DNA of 58,865 nucleotides from Fen731 sp964354265 (GCA_964354265.1 CAYGYY010000001.1:1-58865); one strand, 5' to 3'. Counted from the first letter of the stretch, positions 25,664 through 35,554 are shown. The notes: generated by a model not told the origin, from the sequence alone. A program made the numbers and translations.

Positions 25664-26659
25664 ATGTCTTTAGAGTCCTTTGACAATATAAATGATGCAG
25701 GCCCAAAAAAGGTAAATATTGTTTTTATGATTCTTTTAACGTTTGCTGCGCTTGCTGCAACGGTTTTTTTACCTTTTTTTGGATTTGTAGGGCTTGCTTT
25801 CATGCCTGTTCCTGCAGCCCTATTGATATCTTTAAAAAGATACAGGGACGCGCTGATCTGTGCAATTGCTGGTATTATAATCATGTTTATTTTTAATTAC
25901 CTGCTTGCGATTGTACTGATTGCTGCGATTGCAGCTATTACCTTTTACTACAGGTCAATATTAGCTAAAAACAGGAAAGTAATATATTCGATACTTTGTA
26001 TTTTCGGGATTTTTGCAGCTTCAATATTACTGTATCTGCTTATTGATTCTGCAATATTTAATCACAACTCAGTTAAACAGATGCTTTTGACTTATAATGA
26101 TTATGTTAAGAGCATTGCAAGTGACCCGGTACTTGATTATTACAAGAGTCTTTTTCCGGCAGACAGCACACAGATGGAAGCTTTATTGAAGCAAACCCAG
26201 GAAGTCCTTCTTTTCATTCCAAAGCTTGCTCCTGGGCTTCTTATTGTTTTTGTCGGGCTTTCAGCAGTTTTTAATTATTATTTCACGTTTTTATTTTTTA
26301 AAAGAAATGGAGTCGCGATTGAACAACCTGCAGCATTTAAGGAATGGGATATTCCATGGTATTTCTGCTGGGGTGCAATTGCAGGCATTGTCTGTGTTAT
26401 TGTTCCGCAATTTAGCAGTCTATATGATGGGATAATCGATATAATCGGTTATAACCTGCTCATAGTATTTGGTTTTTTATACCTTATGCTGGGGGCTTCG
26501 ACTTTATGGGGATTGCTGGAAAGGTTCAAAATAAGGAATGCTATTAAGATATTTATACTTGCTATAATTTTTTTGTTTTTTGGTTTTATAATAGTTTTAC
26601 CTGTTCTGGGGCTTATAGACATATGGGCTAATTTTAGAAAACTTAACAGGGGTCAATAA
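25664..26659 (+). CDS. YybS-like DUF2232 membrane protein
   Basis: 331 residues with about eight hydrophobic segments spread along the length. It matches DUF2232/YybS by topology and by its location between rpsR and rplI, as in Bacillus (yybS-gdpP-rplI). The gdpP gene normally following it is missing. Function is unknown; the fold resembles S components of ECF transporters. It starts 28 bases after rpsR and ends 14 bases before rplI, so it is part of the ribosomal operon. Confidence 0.75.
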   Translation: MSLESFDNINDAGPKKVNIVFMILLTFAALAATVFLPFFGFVGLAFMPVPAALLISLKRYRDALICAIAGIIIMFIFNYLLAIVLIAAIAAITFYYRSILAKNRKVIYSILCIFGIFAASILLYLLIDSAIFNHNSVKQMLLTYNDYVKSIASDPVLDYYKSLFPADSTQMEALLKQTQEVLLFIPKLAPGLLIVFVGLSAVFNYYFTFLFFKRNGVAIEQPAAFKEWDIPWYFCWGAIAGIVCVIVPQFSSLYDGIIDIIGYNLLIVFGFLYLMLGASTLWGLLERFKIRNAIKIFILAIIFLFFGFIIVLPVLGLIDIWANFRKLNRGQ

Positions 26660-26672
26660 AAAGGAGGATAAT

Positions 26673-27185
26673 TTGAAAGTTATACTTACAAGAGATTATG
26701 AAAAATTAGGCAGTGCAGGGGATGTTATAAATGTAAAAGATGGTTTTGCAAAAAACTTTCTTATACCCAATAATATAGCGCTTCTTGCTACGCAGGGAAA
26801 TATAAACCAGATGGAAATAGTTAAAAAATCCCTCATCAAGAAGGAAGCAAAGAGTATCGAAGAAGCTAAAAAAATAGCAGAGATAATCGATGGCATAACA
26901 ATTACAATTAAAGTCAATTCAAGTCCTGAAGGAAAACTCTATGGCTCAATCACCACTAAAGATATAGCTGAAAAGATCCTTGAACTGAAAAAAATAGAGG
27001 TTGACAGGAAAAAAATCGATCTTGAAGAGCATATAAAGGAAGTGGGCACATATGATATCATTGTACGGCTTTATAAGGAAATAAAGGCTGCCATTAAATT
27101 GGAGATAATCAGCGACGATTTAGTGATTCAGGAACCTGAAATAAGCCCTGTAGATGATGAGAAGCCCGATGCCGAAGAGGTATAG
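26673..27185 (+). CDS. rplI: 50S ribosomal protein L9
   Basis: 170 residues: N-terminal RNA-binding domain (MKVILTRDYEKLGSAGDVINVKDGFAKN) and the long helix leading to the C-terminal domain (SPEGKLYGSITTKDIAE). The C-terminus carries an extra acidic tail of about 20 residues. The start is TTG with AAGGAGGA upstream. Confidence 0.95.
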   Translation: MKVILTRDYEKLGSAGDVINVKDGFAKNFLIPNNIALLATQGNINQMEIVKKSLIKKEAKSIEEAKKIAEIIDGITITIKVNSSPEGKLYGSITTKDIAEKILELKKIEVDRKKIDLEEHIKEVGTYDIIVRLYKEIKAAIKLEIISDDLVIQEPEISPVDDEKPDAEEV

Positions 27186-27302
27186 TCATAAAGATATAAT
27201 AAGCTTCAATTAATATATTTTCTAAATTATTTATTAAATTGCAGTTATATATTTTTGTAAGAAGTTATAAAATAAAAAAGTAACTAATATTATTTTTTCA
27301 AT

Positions 27303-28706
27303 ATGCAGAATCAGGTAAAAAAGACTTCACGACTGTCACCACTTGATACAAGCAAGCTGGATAGAATACCTCCATATAATCTTGAGGCAGAGGAATCAGC
27401 TCTCGGTTCAATGCTTATATCCAGGGAAGCAGTAATAGCAATACTGGAAATACTTGCAGAAGAAGACTTTTACAGGAAAGCCAACCAGGAGATATTTAAA
27501 AGCATAAAAGAATTGTTTGCGATGGGCGAGCCGGTGGATACAATAACCCTTGCAGATTATTTACAGAAAAAAGGACTGCTTGAAGAAGTAGGGGATAATA
27601 CATATCTTCATTCCCTGGTCAGCAATATGCCTCTTGCTGCTAATTCAGAGTATTATGCAAAGATAGTAAAGCATAATTCTGTACTTCGAAAGCTCATTTA
27701 TGCAGCCACAGAAATAGCGGTAATGGGTTATGAGGTTCCAGAGGACCTTTATCTTACTGTAGACAGGGCTCAGCAGCTTATTTTTTCCATATACCAGGAT
27801 TTAAATAATGACATAAGGAACAGCAAGTTTTCTATTATAAAAGATGTGCTTTCAGATGTTTATGAGCAAGTTGCTAGTCTTTATGAAAAAAAATCAAGAA
27901 TAACCGGAGTTTCAACCGGTTTTATAGATCTTGATAAAAAGACTTCAGGACTTCAGGAATCTGACCTGATAATAATAGCCTCCAGGCCCGGCATGGGCAA
28001 GACGTCTTTTGGCCTTAGTATTGCAAGGAATGCAGCAATGATAGAAAAACTTCCTGTAGCTATTTTTTCTCTTGAAATGTCAAAACAGCAGATCGCCCAG
28101 AGACTTATGTGCTCAGAATCCAGGATAGACCTCCAGAGGCTGCGGTCAGGAAACTTGCGCGACGATGAATGGCCTAAACTTGCAAGGGCTATTGAGAATC
28201 TTGCAGAATGCAAACTATATATTGATGATGCTGCGTTCCTTACAGTAATGGACCTGCGGTCAAGGGCAAGAATGCTGGCAAGTACATATGGTATCAAACT
28301 TATAATAGTCGACTACCTTCAGCTTATGCAATCAGGAACTGATTACAGGGAGAACCGCGTGCTTGAGATCACTGAAATATCAAGAAACCTAAAAAGCATC
28401 GCCAAGGAGCTCAAGGTACCTGTAATTGCAATATCCCAGCTATCCAGGGAAGTTGAAAAGAGGGATAAAAAAAGGCCGGTACTTGCAGACCTGAGAGAAT
28501 CTGGAGCTATTGAACAGGATGCGGACCTTGTATTGTTTATTTACAGGGATGATTATTATGATGAGACCAGCGCCGAAGCGGGATTTGCAGAAATCAATAT
28601 AGCCAAGCACAGGAACGGTCCAACCGGTACACTAAAACTAAAATTTTTCAAGGAATATACCTTGTTTGTAAATGCTGCAAAAGCACAGGATGAAGAAGCA
28701 GAGTAA
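27303..28706 (+). CDS. dnaB: Replicative DNA helicase
   Basis: 467 residues. N-terminal primase-interacting domain beginning PPYNLEAEESALGSML (about 24-39), a linker, and the RecA-like motor with Walker A RPGMGKTSF (about 228-236), Walker B IIVDYLQLM and the QLSREVEKR / LRESGAIEQDAD motifs. It unwinds DNA at the fork as a hexamer. No intein is present. The position after rplI is conserved. There is no good ribosome-binding site before the ATG. Confidence 0.96.
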   Translation: MQNQVKKTSRLSPLDTSKLDRIPPYNLEAEESALGSMLISREAVIAILEILAEEDFYRKANQEIFKSIKELFAMGEPVDTITLADYLQKKGLLEEVGDNTYLHSLVSNMPLAANSEYYAKIVKHNSVLRKLIYAATEIAVMGYEVPEDLYLTVDRAQQLIFSIYQDLNNDIRNSKFSIIKDVLSDVYEQVASLYEKKSRITGVSTGFIDLDKKTSGLQESDLIIIASRPGMGKTSFGLSIARNAAMIEKLPVAIFSLEMSKQQIAQRLMCSESRIDLQRLRSGNLRDDEWPKLARAIENLAECKLYIDDAAFLTVMDLRSRARMLASTYGIKLIIVDYLQLMQSGTDYRENRVLEITEISRNLKSIAKELKVPVIAISQLSREVEKRDKKRPVLADLRESGAIEQDADLVLFIYRDDYYDETSAEAGFAEINIAKHRNGPTGTLKLKFFKEYTLFVNAAKAQDEEAE

Positions 28707-28762
28707 TGATAAATATCAAAAAATGATGAGATTTAGTATAAAAGAATAGGGGTGTTTAATAT

Positions 28763-30091
28763 ATGCCAGGAATAATTTTACTGGGGACCCAGTGGGGAGA
28801 CGAGGGAAAAGGCAGGATAACAGACCTTTTAGCAAGAAATATGGATATGGTGGTCAGGTTCCAGGGGGGGAATAATGCCGGCCATACAGTTGTTACAGGC
28901 AATGAAGAGTTCAGGCTGCACCACATACCTTCCGGCATACTCTACCCTGAGACTTTGTGCATAATAGGCAATGGTGTGGTTATAAATCCTGAAGTATTAA
29001 TAGATGAACTGGAAAAGCTAACTCAAAAAAACATAAGCACAGAGAATTTAAGGATAAGCGGCAATGCACACCTTGTCATGCCATACCATATTGTACTTGA
29101 TAAGGCCGGTGAGCAGAGTCTTGGAAAATCCAAAATAGGCACTACCCATAGAGGCATTGGGCCTGTTTATGCTGATAAGGCTTACAGGTCTGGAATAAGG
29201 GTGCAGGACCTGCTGGATTTAAAAATATTCAGGACAAAGCTTGAAGAATCGCTTAAACTCAAAAATTCCATCATAAGTAACGTTTATGGGCTGAAACCCC
29301 TTGATTTTGAGGAAATATACGGGAATTACAAAGGCTTTGTGAAGATTTTAGGGAAATATATAATCGATACATCTTTTTTAATAAACAAGTATCTTGACGA
29401 CAACAGGCTGGTATTGTTTGAGGGCGCACAGGGGACTCTGCTTGATATCGATCATGGCACATATCCGTTTGTAACATCTTCCCCGACAATCGCCGGTGGC
29501 GCTTGCACAGGCGCAGGTGTAGGACCGAAAAAGATTGACGAGATAATTGGAGTTGCCAAAGCATATATTACCAGGGTAGGCTCAGGACCACTTCCTACAG
29601 AAATCACTGATAAAACAGGTGACTTCCTGCGTGAGAAAGGCCATGAATATGGTACTACGACTGGAAGGCCCAGGAGATGCGGATGGCTTGATATACCTGT
29701 CCTGAAATATTCAATTATGCTTAATTCCATAGACAGCATTGCTCTTACCAAACTTGATGTATTGTCAGGCCTTGACGAATTAAATATCTGCAGTGCCTAC
29801 GAGTTCGAAGGGGAGCTTTATGAAGATATACCTCCACACCAGACAATTATGCATAAGTGTAAACCGGTATACAGGACCATGAAGGGTTGGAAGCAGGATA
29901 TTTCATGTATAAAGGAATTCGGGGAACTGCCTGAAAATACAAAAAATTATATAAGCGAAATAGAGAGGCTCGTAAAGGTCCCGCTGTCAATGATAAGCGT
30001 CGGACCGGAAAGAAGCCAGATAATAATAAGGGATAAAGGCCTGGAAAAAAACGTTCTTACTAAAGGCAAAAAACCGCTGCTTGTCTTATAG
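28763..30091 (+). CDS. purA: Adenylosuccinate synthetase
   Basis: 442 residues. Converts IMP and aspartate to adenylosuccinate with GTP. The P-loop is GTQWGDEGKG (about 7-16), followed by NNAGHT, GTTHRGIGP and TTGRPRRCGWLD. AGGGG precedes the ATG. It is followed 20 bases later by purD, giving a purA-purD-purE purine unit; the remaining pur genes are outside the window. Confidence 0.96.
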   Translation: MPGIILLGTQWGDEGKGRITDLLARNMDMVVRFQGGNNAGHTVVTGNEEFRLHHIPSGILYPETLCIIGNGVVINPEVLIDELEKLTQKNISTENLRISGNAHLVMPYHIVLDKAGEQSLGKSKIGTTHRGIGPVYADKAYRSGIRVQDLLDLKIFRTKLEESLKLKNSIISNVYGLKPLDFEEIYGNYKGFVKILGKYIIDTSFLINKYLDDNRLVLFEGAQGTLLDIDHGTYPFVTSSPTIAGGACTGAGVGPKKIDEIIGVAKAYITRVGSGPLPTEITDKTGDFLREKGHEYGTTTGRPRRCGWLDIPVLKYSIMLNSIDSIALTKLDVLSGLDELNICSAYEFEGELYEDIPPHQTIMHKCKPVYRTMKGWKQDISCIKEFGELPENTKNYISEIERLVKVPLSMISVGPERSQIIIRDKGLEKNVLTKGKKPLLVL

Positions 30092-30111
30092 CAGAGAAGG
30101 TGGGTCACTAA

Positions 30112-31410
30112 ATGAGAGTCCTGATAATCGGAAGCGGTGGTAGGGAACACTGTCTTGCCTGGAAGCTTAATTCTGGAAGCGATATTAGCAGGATTTATGC
30201 TATTCCCGGAAATCCAGGAATCAGCCAGATCGGGGAATGTAAAAACATTACGCCTTCAAAGGAGAATTTTAAACTGATTTCTGACTTTGTTGCGGAGGAG
30301 AATATCGACTTTACAGTTGTAGGACCGGAGGCCCCCCTGGTAGATGGAATAGTCGATTATTTTCAAAGCAGGGGCCAGGCAATTTTTGGTCCAAATCTTT
30401 CTGCGGCACGGCTTGAAGGAAGCAAAGTATTTACAAAACAACTCTGTTTAAAATATGGCATCCCCACAGCCGAAAGCATTAAGTTTGAAAGACCAGATTA
30501 TGATATGGCAGCAGAATATATCAAAAAACTTGGAAGGAATAATTTCCCGATAGTGCTTAAAGTTGATGGTTTGGCTGCAGGTAAAGGGGTAATAATAGCA
30601 GAATCAAAAAAAGACGCCCTGTTGGAACTGGAGAACTGCTTTATCGGCAATATTTTTGGAGATGCCGGGGACTCTATTATAATCGAAAAATTCATCAAAG
30701 GCTTTGAGGTGTCGCTTTTAAACCTTTGCGATGGTAACAACATCATACCAATGGTCCTTGCCCAGGATTATAAGAAGATATTTGATAATGATGAAGGAAA
30801 AAATACCGGAGGCATGGGCAGTTACTCGCCTGTTCCTTTTGTAGACCAGTCTCTTTATAAAAAGATGCTTGAAGAAATCATATATCCTACCTACGATGCA
30901 ATACTGAAAGAGGGCATGGATTACAGGGGGGTTTTATATGGCGGGATAATAGTGTCTGACGGCCAGCCGTATCTTCTTGAATACAACTGCAGGTTTGGAG
31001 ACCCTGAAACACAGGCCATACTGCCAATCCTGGATAATGATCTTCTGGAGCTTATGGTGAAATGCGCTGCAGGAAAGCTCGGGAACAGCGCACTTAATTG
31101 GGATGGTTCGAAATGTGTTTGTGTTGTCCTGGCATCAAGAGGCTATCCTGAATCTTCTTCAAAAAATGACCAGATAAACGGGTTGGATTATTTTGCAGAT
31201 AATAATGATGCTATGGTATTCCATGCCGGAACAAAATCTGAGAATTCAAAGATATATACAAATGGCGGCAGGGTCCTGGGCGTGGTGTCAAAAGCCGCTT
31301 CATTCCGTCATGCAAGAAATCTTGCTTATAGCGCTGTTTCAAGGATAAGCTTTGACGGCATGCAATACCGGAAAGATATTGCCAAAAGGGTAGAGGAGGA
31401 AATATCATGA
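30112..31410 (+). CDS. purD: Phosphoribosylamine-glycine ligase
   Basis: 432-residue ATP-grasp enzyme that makes glycinamide ribonucleotide. N-terminal GSGGREHCLAWKL, then VVGPEAPLVDGI, the ATP-grasp lysines in FPIVLKVDGLAAGKGV, and YNCRFGDPETQ. The stop overlaps the purE start as ATGA, indicating translational coupling. AAGGTGGG lies upstream of the ATG. Confidence 0.96.
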   Translation: MRVLIIGSGGREHCLAWKLNSGSDISRIYAIPGNPGISQIGECKNITPSKENFKLISDFVAEENIDFTVVGPEAPLVDGIVDYFQSRGQAIFGPNLSAARLEGSKVFTKQLCLKYGIPTAESIKFERPDYDMAAEYIKKLGRNNFPIVLKVDGLAAGKGVIIAESKKDALLELENCFIGNIFGDAGDSIIIEKFIKGFEVSLLNLCDGNNIIPMVLAQDYKKIFDNDEGKNTGGMGSYSPVPFVDQSLYKKMLEEIIYPTYDAILKEGMDYRGVLYGGIIVSDGQPYLLEYNCRFGDPETQAILPILDNDLLELMVKCAAGKLGNSALNWDGSKCVCVVLASRGYPESSSKNDQINGLDYFADNNDAMVFHAGTKSENSKIYTNGGRVLGVVSKAASFRHARNLAYSAVSRISFDGMQYRKDIAKRVEEEIS

Positions 31411-31871
31411 CAGATGTTGGTAAAAAAGTTGCTATAATCATGGGCAGCAGATCTGACGGGGATGTTATGAAGCCTGCAGCTGATATGCTTGAAAGTTTTG
31501 GTATAGTATATGAAATTACAGTGACTTCAGCGCACAGGATGCCGAATAAGACAAGGCAATACATAAGTGAGATTGAAAAAAATGGTTTTGAAGTCATTAT
31601 TGCAGGCGCAGGCAAGGCTGCGCATCTCCCTGGAGTAATTGCATCGTATACGACATTGCCTGTCATAGGTGTGCCTATTAAAACTGAGGATCTGGGTGGA
31701 CTGGATTCACTTCTTTCAATTGTGCAGATGCCGCCCGGGGTACCTGTTGCAACAGTTGCAATAAATGGTTCCAGGAATGCCGCAATACTTGCAATCCAGA
31801 TACTTGCAATTAAATATGGCGATATAAATGAAAAGCTTAAAAGTTATAAAAAAAGCCTTGAGGAAAACTAA
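31407..31871 (+). CDS. purE: N5-carboxyaminoimidazole ribonucleotide mutase
   Basis: 154 residues, class I PurE. GSRSDGDVM near the N-terminus, SAHRMP with the catalytic histidine, AGAGKAAHLPGV and MPPGVPVATVAI are the family motifs. It moves the carboxyl group of N5-CAIR to C4 and normally needs PurK, which is not in view. It overlaps purD by four bases. Confidence 0.95.
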   Translation: MTDVGKKVAIIMGSRSDGDVMKPAADMLESFGIVYEITVTSAHRMPNKTRQYISEIEKNGFEVIIAGAGKAAHLPGVIASYTTLPVIGVPIKTEDLGGLDSLLSIVQMPPGVPVATVAINGSRNAAILAIQILAIKYGDINEKLKSYKKSLEEN

Positions 31872-31956
31872 AGACACTGTTTTTAAATATTAAAAAAATA
31901 TTAAATTTTTTTACTTCTGTTAAAATTGCATTCTTTTTCTGTTAACATTTCAATTG

Positions 31957-32748
31957 ATGGAAAATGAAATGGACAATGAAATAAATATCACCGTCAGGGA
32001 TTTCGGGTTTTTTTATGGGACTTCAAAAGTGCTCGAAAATATTAATATGGATATAGCAAGAAATGCAATCACTGCTATCATAGGTCCCAGCGGATGCGGA
32101 AAATCCACTCTTCTCAGGACATTCAATAAAATGAATGAGCTCATGGCGTCTACATCCATAGAGGGGGAAGTCAAAATAGACGGGATAGACATTTATAAAG
32201 ATAACATCGACGTCGTTGATTTAAGGCGCAGGATAGGAATGGTATTCCAGCGTCCAAACCCTTTCCCAAAAACTATTTATGAGAATATTGTGTACGGGCC
32301 AAAGCTGCATGGAAGGTATACAAAAAACGAACTGGACCATATTGTTGAAGACAGCCTTAAAAAAGCGGCATTATGGGATGAAGTAAAAAATAAGCTTAAC
32401 AAACCTGCGCTTGACCTTTCAGGCGGGCAGCAGCAAAGGGTTTGCATAGCAAGGGTGCTTGCAGTAAATTCGGAGGTTATATTGATGGATGAACCTGCTT
32501 CAGCCCTGGACCCGATTTCAACTTTAAAAATCGAAGACCTCATGGATGAACTTAAGGCGAATTATACGATAATAATAGTCACACATAATATGCAGCAGGC
32601 TGCAAGAGTCTCAGATAAAACAGCTTTTCTGCTGATGGAAAAAGCCGGTGAGCCTGCAACACTGATTGAATATGATGAAACAAACAGGATATTCACAAAT
32701 CCATCGGACAAAAGGACGGAAAATTATATAACAGGAAGATTCGGTTAG
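31957..32748 (+). CDS. pstB: Phosphate ABC transporter ATP-binding protein
   Basis: 263-residue ATPase. Walker A GPSGCGKST (about 46-54), signature LSGGQQQRVCIARVLA, Walker B VILMDEPASALDP and the FYGTSKVLENINMDI start are typical of PstB. STSIEGEVKIDGIDIY and RRRIGMVFQRPNPFPKTIYENI are PstB-specific. The usual partners pstS, pstC, pstA and phoU are absent from both flanks. No ribosome-binding site is seen before the ATG at 31957; a TTG one codon upstream and an ATG at 31969 are alternatives. Confidence 0.9.
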   Translation: MENEMDNEINITVRDFGFFYGTSKVLENINMDIARNAITAIIGPSGCGKSTLLRTFNKMNELMASTSIEGEVKIDGIDIYKDNIDVVDLRRRIGMVFQRPNPFPKTIYENIVYGPKLHGRYTKNELDHIVEDSLKKAALWDEVKNKLNKPALDLSGGQQQRVCIARVLAVNSEVILMDEPASALDPISTLKIEDLMDELKANYTIIIVTHNMQQAARVSDKTAFLLMEKAGEPATLIEYDETNRIFTNPSDKRTENYITGRFG

Positions 32749-32814
32749 CTTATTGTAGCAATGTCATGCCGGTATTATTCTTTAAGGCAGCGCTAAATAG
32801 GGGCTTTAACATTT

Positions 32815-32843
32815 TTGACATCTTACCACTCTTACAATATAAT
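32815..32843 (+). promoter_or_regulatory. Consensus sigma-70 promoter of greA-lysS
   Basis: TTGACA (32815-32820) and TATAAT (32838-32843) with a 17-base spacer: a perfect consensus match. The leader before greA is about 70 bases. Confidence 0.85.
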
Positions 32844-32920
32844 ACCTCAATTAAATTTTTTTAACTTTTTATTTATAACTCATATTAAAAAAGCCATTAG
32901 ATTTGGGGTGAATTGCTGCC

Positions 32921-33385
32921 ATGAAAGAATATCGACTGACACAGGAAGGTCTTGACATGCTTCAAAAAGAACTTGACGACCTGATTAAAAATAAAAGAAA
33001 AGAAGTTGCCGAAAGACTCAAAGAGTCAAAAGAATTCGGCGGCGACCTTACTGAAAATCCTGAGTATGAACATGCAAAGAATGACCAGGCCTTTATCGAA
33101 GGAAGGATAGAACAGATAAATGAGATTATGCAGAACTATGTTATTGTGGAAAATGGCGACAAAGGCAAAATAGATCTCGGCGCGGTTGTTGTGCTGAAAG
33201 ACATGGATGAAAAAAAAGAGAAAAAATTTAAAATTGTAAGCTCAATAGAGTCAGACCCGGAAAAGAATAAAATCTCGGACGAATCTCCAGTCGGCAAAGC
33301 CCTGCTTAACAAAAAAATAGGAGATACTATTACTGTCAAGACGCCTGTTACAACCAAGACTTATAAGATAATTGATATTGGATAA
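32921..33385 (+). CDS. greA: Transcription elongation factor GreA
   Basis: 154 residues. An N-terminal coiled coil (about 8-75) carries the acidic tip GGDLTENPEYEHAKNDQ, whose Asp/Glu residues stimulate RNA cleavage by stalled RNA polymerase; the C-terminal FKBP-like domain contains SPVGKALLNKKIGD. It is driven by a consensus promoter and followed eight bases later by lysS, so the two form an operon. Confidence 0.95.
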   Translation: MKEYRLTQEGLDMLQKELDDLIKNKRKEVAERLKESKEFGGDLTENPEYEHAKNDQAFIEGRIEQINEIMQNYVIVENGDKGKIDLGAVVVLKDMDEKKEKKFKIVSSIESDPEKNKISDESPVGKALLNKKIGDTITVKTPVTTKTYKIIDIG

Positions 33386-33392
33386 ATAAAAT

Positions 33393-34934
33393 ATGGAAAA
33401 TAAACAAAACCCTGCTGATAGCAGCGGAAAAGAATTTGATTATTATGTTGAAATAGAGGAACCCTTAAACGAGCCAATGCAGCTTAAGCTTGAAAAGTTA
33501 AGAGCCGCATCCGGGAGGGGTAAAGAGTTCTATTCGTCCAGTTTCAAAAAAAATGCGTCAGTTGCAGAGATTAAGGAAAAATACTCAGGTCTTGCTGCAG
33601 GCGAAAAATCCGGGGAAGTTTACAGGTTAACCGGAAGAATAATAATTTTCAGGATACATGGAAAAGCAACATTCTGCGACCTTAAAGATGCTGATGATAA
33701 AATACAGTTATACCTGAATATAAAAAATATCGGCGAAGAAAAATATAATGGGTTTATAGACCTTGATATAGGAGACTGGATAGGCGTGGAAGGCAGTATA
33801 TTTGTAACGCATAAAGGAGAGCTTTCTATAAATGTTACAGACTATAGGCTTCTTTCAAAGTCAATCAGGATAATGCCGGAAAAGTGGCATGGGTTAAAAG
33901 ATGTAGAGCTCCGCTACAGGCAGAGATATCTTGATTTTATTGTAAATCCTGAGGTAAAAAAAATATTTATTGTCCGCATAAAAGTAATCGATGCAATAAG
34001 GCGTTTTTTAAACTCCAGGGGGTTCCTTGAAGTCGAGACGCCCATGCTGCAACCTATACCGGGCGGGGCAACTGCAAAACCATTCATAACCCATCATAAT
34101 GCCCTTGATATGGATCTTTATTTAAGGATTGCACCTGAGCTTTATTTAAAGAGGCTTCTAATAGGCGGTTTTGAAAGGGTATATGAAATTAACAGGAATT
34201 TTCGCAATGAAGGCATATCGCATAAACATAACCCTGAGTTTACTATGGTTGAATTTTACCAGGCATTTGCAGATTATAACGATCTTATGATACTAACTGA
34301 GGAACTTTTCAAGTTTACGTCAAAAGAATCGATAGGGAGCCTGGATTTTATTTACAGGGAAAACGAAATTAGTTTTGAGGGAAGCTGGGAAAAAATTTCA
34401 ATGATTGATGCAATAGAAAAGTATTGCAGTGCAAGATTTGATTTTGAAATGAGTATAGAAGAAATGACAAAACTGGCGAATAGTGTAGATGTTGAAATTG
34501 ACAGCAGTTTTGGCAAAGGAAAAATTATCAACGAAGTATTCGAAAAGATCGTTGAACCAAATTTAATAAAACCCACCTTTATAAAAGACTACCCCATCGA
34601 AATATCACCACTAGCAAGAAAGCATCCTGGGAATCCAAATCTGACAGAAAGGTTTGAACTATTTGTGGGAGGGGAAGAAGTGGCTAATGCGTTTTCGGAG
34701 CTGATAGACCCGAAGGACCAGATGTCCAGGTTTAAAAAACAGGCAGACAGTAAGGATGAAGAAGAAAGAATAACTGGTAAAATCGACCTGGACTTCATAA
34801 AAGCTCTTGAATACGGCATGCCACCGGCCGGAGGAGAAGGTATTGGTATTGACAGGCTTGTTATGATATTAACTGACAGCAGGTCTGTGAGAGATGTTAT
34901 CCTGTTTCCATTGATGAGGCCGGAAAGAGAATAG
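33393..34934 (+). CDS. lysS: Lysyl-tRNA synthetase, class II
   Basis: 513 residues. A short acidic N-terminal extension precedes the OB-fold anticodon domain (about 75-175), then the class II catalytic core with motif 1 (SRGFLEVETPMLQP), motif 2 (FRNEGISHKHNPEFTMVEFY) and motif 3 (GIGIDRLVMIL). GGATAKPF and GEEVANAFSEL are LysRS markers. It starts eight bases after greA without a clear ribosome-binding site, consistent with coupling. Confidence 0.96.
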   Translation: MENKQNPADSSGKEFDYYVEIEEPLNEPMQLKLEKLRAASGRGKEFYSSSFKKNASVAEIKEKYSGLAAGEKSGEVYRLTGRIIIFRIHGKATFCDLKDADDKIQLYLNIKNIGEEKYNGFIDLDIGDWIGVEGSIFVTHKGELSINVTDYRLLSKSIRIMPEKWHGLKDVELRYRQRYLDFIVNPEVKKIFIVRIKVIDAIRRFLNSRGFLEVETPMLQPIPGGATAKPFITHHNALDMDLYLRIAPELYLKRLLIGGFERVYEINRNFRNEGISHKHNPEFTMVEFYQAFADYNDLMILTEELFKFTSKESIGSLDFIYRENEISFEGSWEKISMIDAIEKYCSARFDFEMSIEEMTKLANSVDVEIDSSFGKGKIINEVFEKIVEPNLIKPTFIKDYPIEISPLARKHPGNPNLTERFELFVGGEEVANAFSELIDPKDQMSRFKKQADSKDEEERITGKIDLDFIKALEYGMPPAGGEGIGIDRLVMILTDSRSVRDVILFPLMRPERE

Positions 34935-34936
34935 GA

Positions 34937-34953
34937 TTTGACCATTTCTTTCT
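34937..34953 (+). promoter_or_regulatory. Degenerate CtsR-like site upstream of mcsA
   Basis: TTTGACC is one perfect CtsR heptad in reverse orientation; after three bases the second heptad, TCTTTCT, matches only four of seven positions. It sits about 60 bases before mcsA. Weak on its own. Confidence 0.2.
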
Positions 34954-35002
34954 AATATATTAATCTGTTATCAGGTATCATAGAGTTGCCAGGAGAAATT
35001 AA

Positions 35003-35554
35003 ATGATCTGTGAGTTTTGTAAAAACAATGAAGCGAATGTGCATCTGATAAAAGTAATCAACGGTCGCGCCGAAAAGATGAACCTTTGCATTGATTGTTT
35101 AAAAAATTTTGCGATTTTCCCTACAGAGGAAATTTTTAACGACCTTACAAAGTTATTGACCAAGGTATTTGAGGTTGATATAAAGATAATCGATAAGGGC
35201 GAGAATGATAAAATATTTGAGAATGTATCAGACTCTGAAAATAAAAAATGTCCTTATTGCAGTATCGATCTTAGTACTATTAAAGCAATAGGAAGAGTAG
35301 GATGCGCTTATTGCTATACTGAATTTAAGGATTTGCTTAAACCTATAATAAAAGCAATTCATGGGGGCGCAGAGCATAACGGGAAAATACCTCTTATTTC
35401 AAATGAAGATATAAGGATTGAAAAAGAAATAAGGGACCTGAAGTACAGGCTTTCAGAAGAGGTCACTGTGGAAAACTATGAGGAAGCGGCAAAACTTCGT
35501 GACACCATAAAGAATTTACAGAAAAAACTTTATATAGGCAGGAAATCAAAATAG
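35003..35554 (+). CDS. mcsA: McsA, activator of protein-arginine kinase McsB
   Basis: 183 residues. Four CxxC pairs (CEFC at 3-6, CIDC at 29-32, CPYC and CAYC in the middle) form zinc-binding modules, and the C-terminal UVR motif (YEEAAKLRDTIKNLQKKL) mediates contact with ClpC/McsB. It activates the arginine kinase that marks proteins for ClpCP degradation. AGGAGA precedes the ATG. The ctsR gene that usually precedes mcsA is missing. Confidence 0.92.
   Translation: MICEFCKNNEANVHLIKVINGRAEKMNLCIDCLKNFAIFPTEEIFNDLTKLLTKVFEVDIKIIDKGENDKIFENVSDSENKKCPYCSIDLSTIKAIGRVGCAYCYTEFKDLLKPIIKAIHGGAEHNGKIPLISNEDIRIEKEIRDLKYRLSEEVTVENYEEAAKLRDTIKNLQKKLYIGRKSK

Noticed and set aside
31872..31956. AT-rich imperfect inverted repeat after purE
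   Set aside because: Contains only A/T pairs with a mismatch; not distinguishable from background in such AT-rich DNA.
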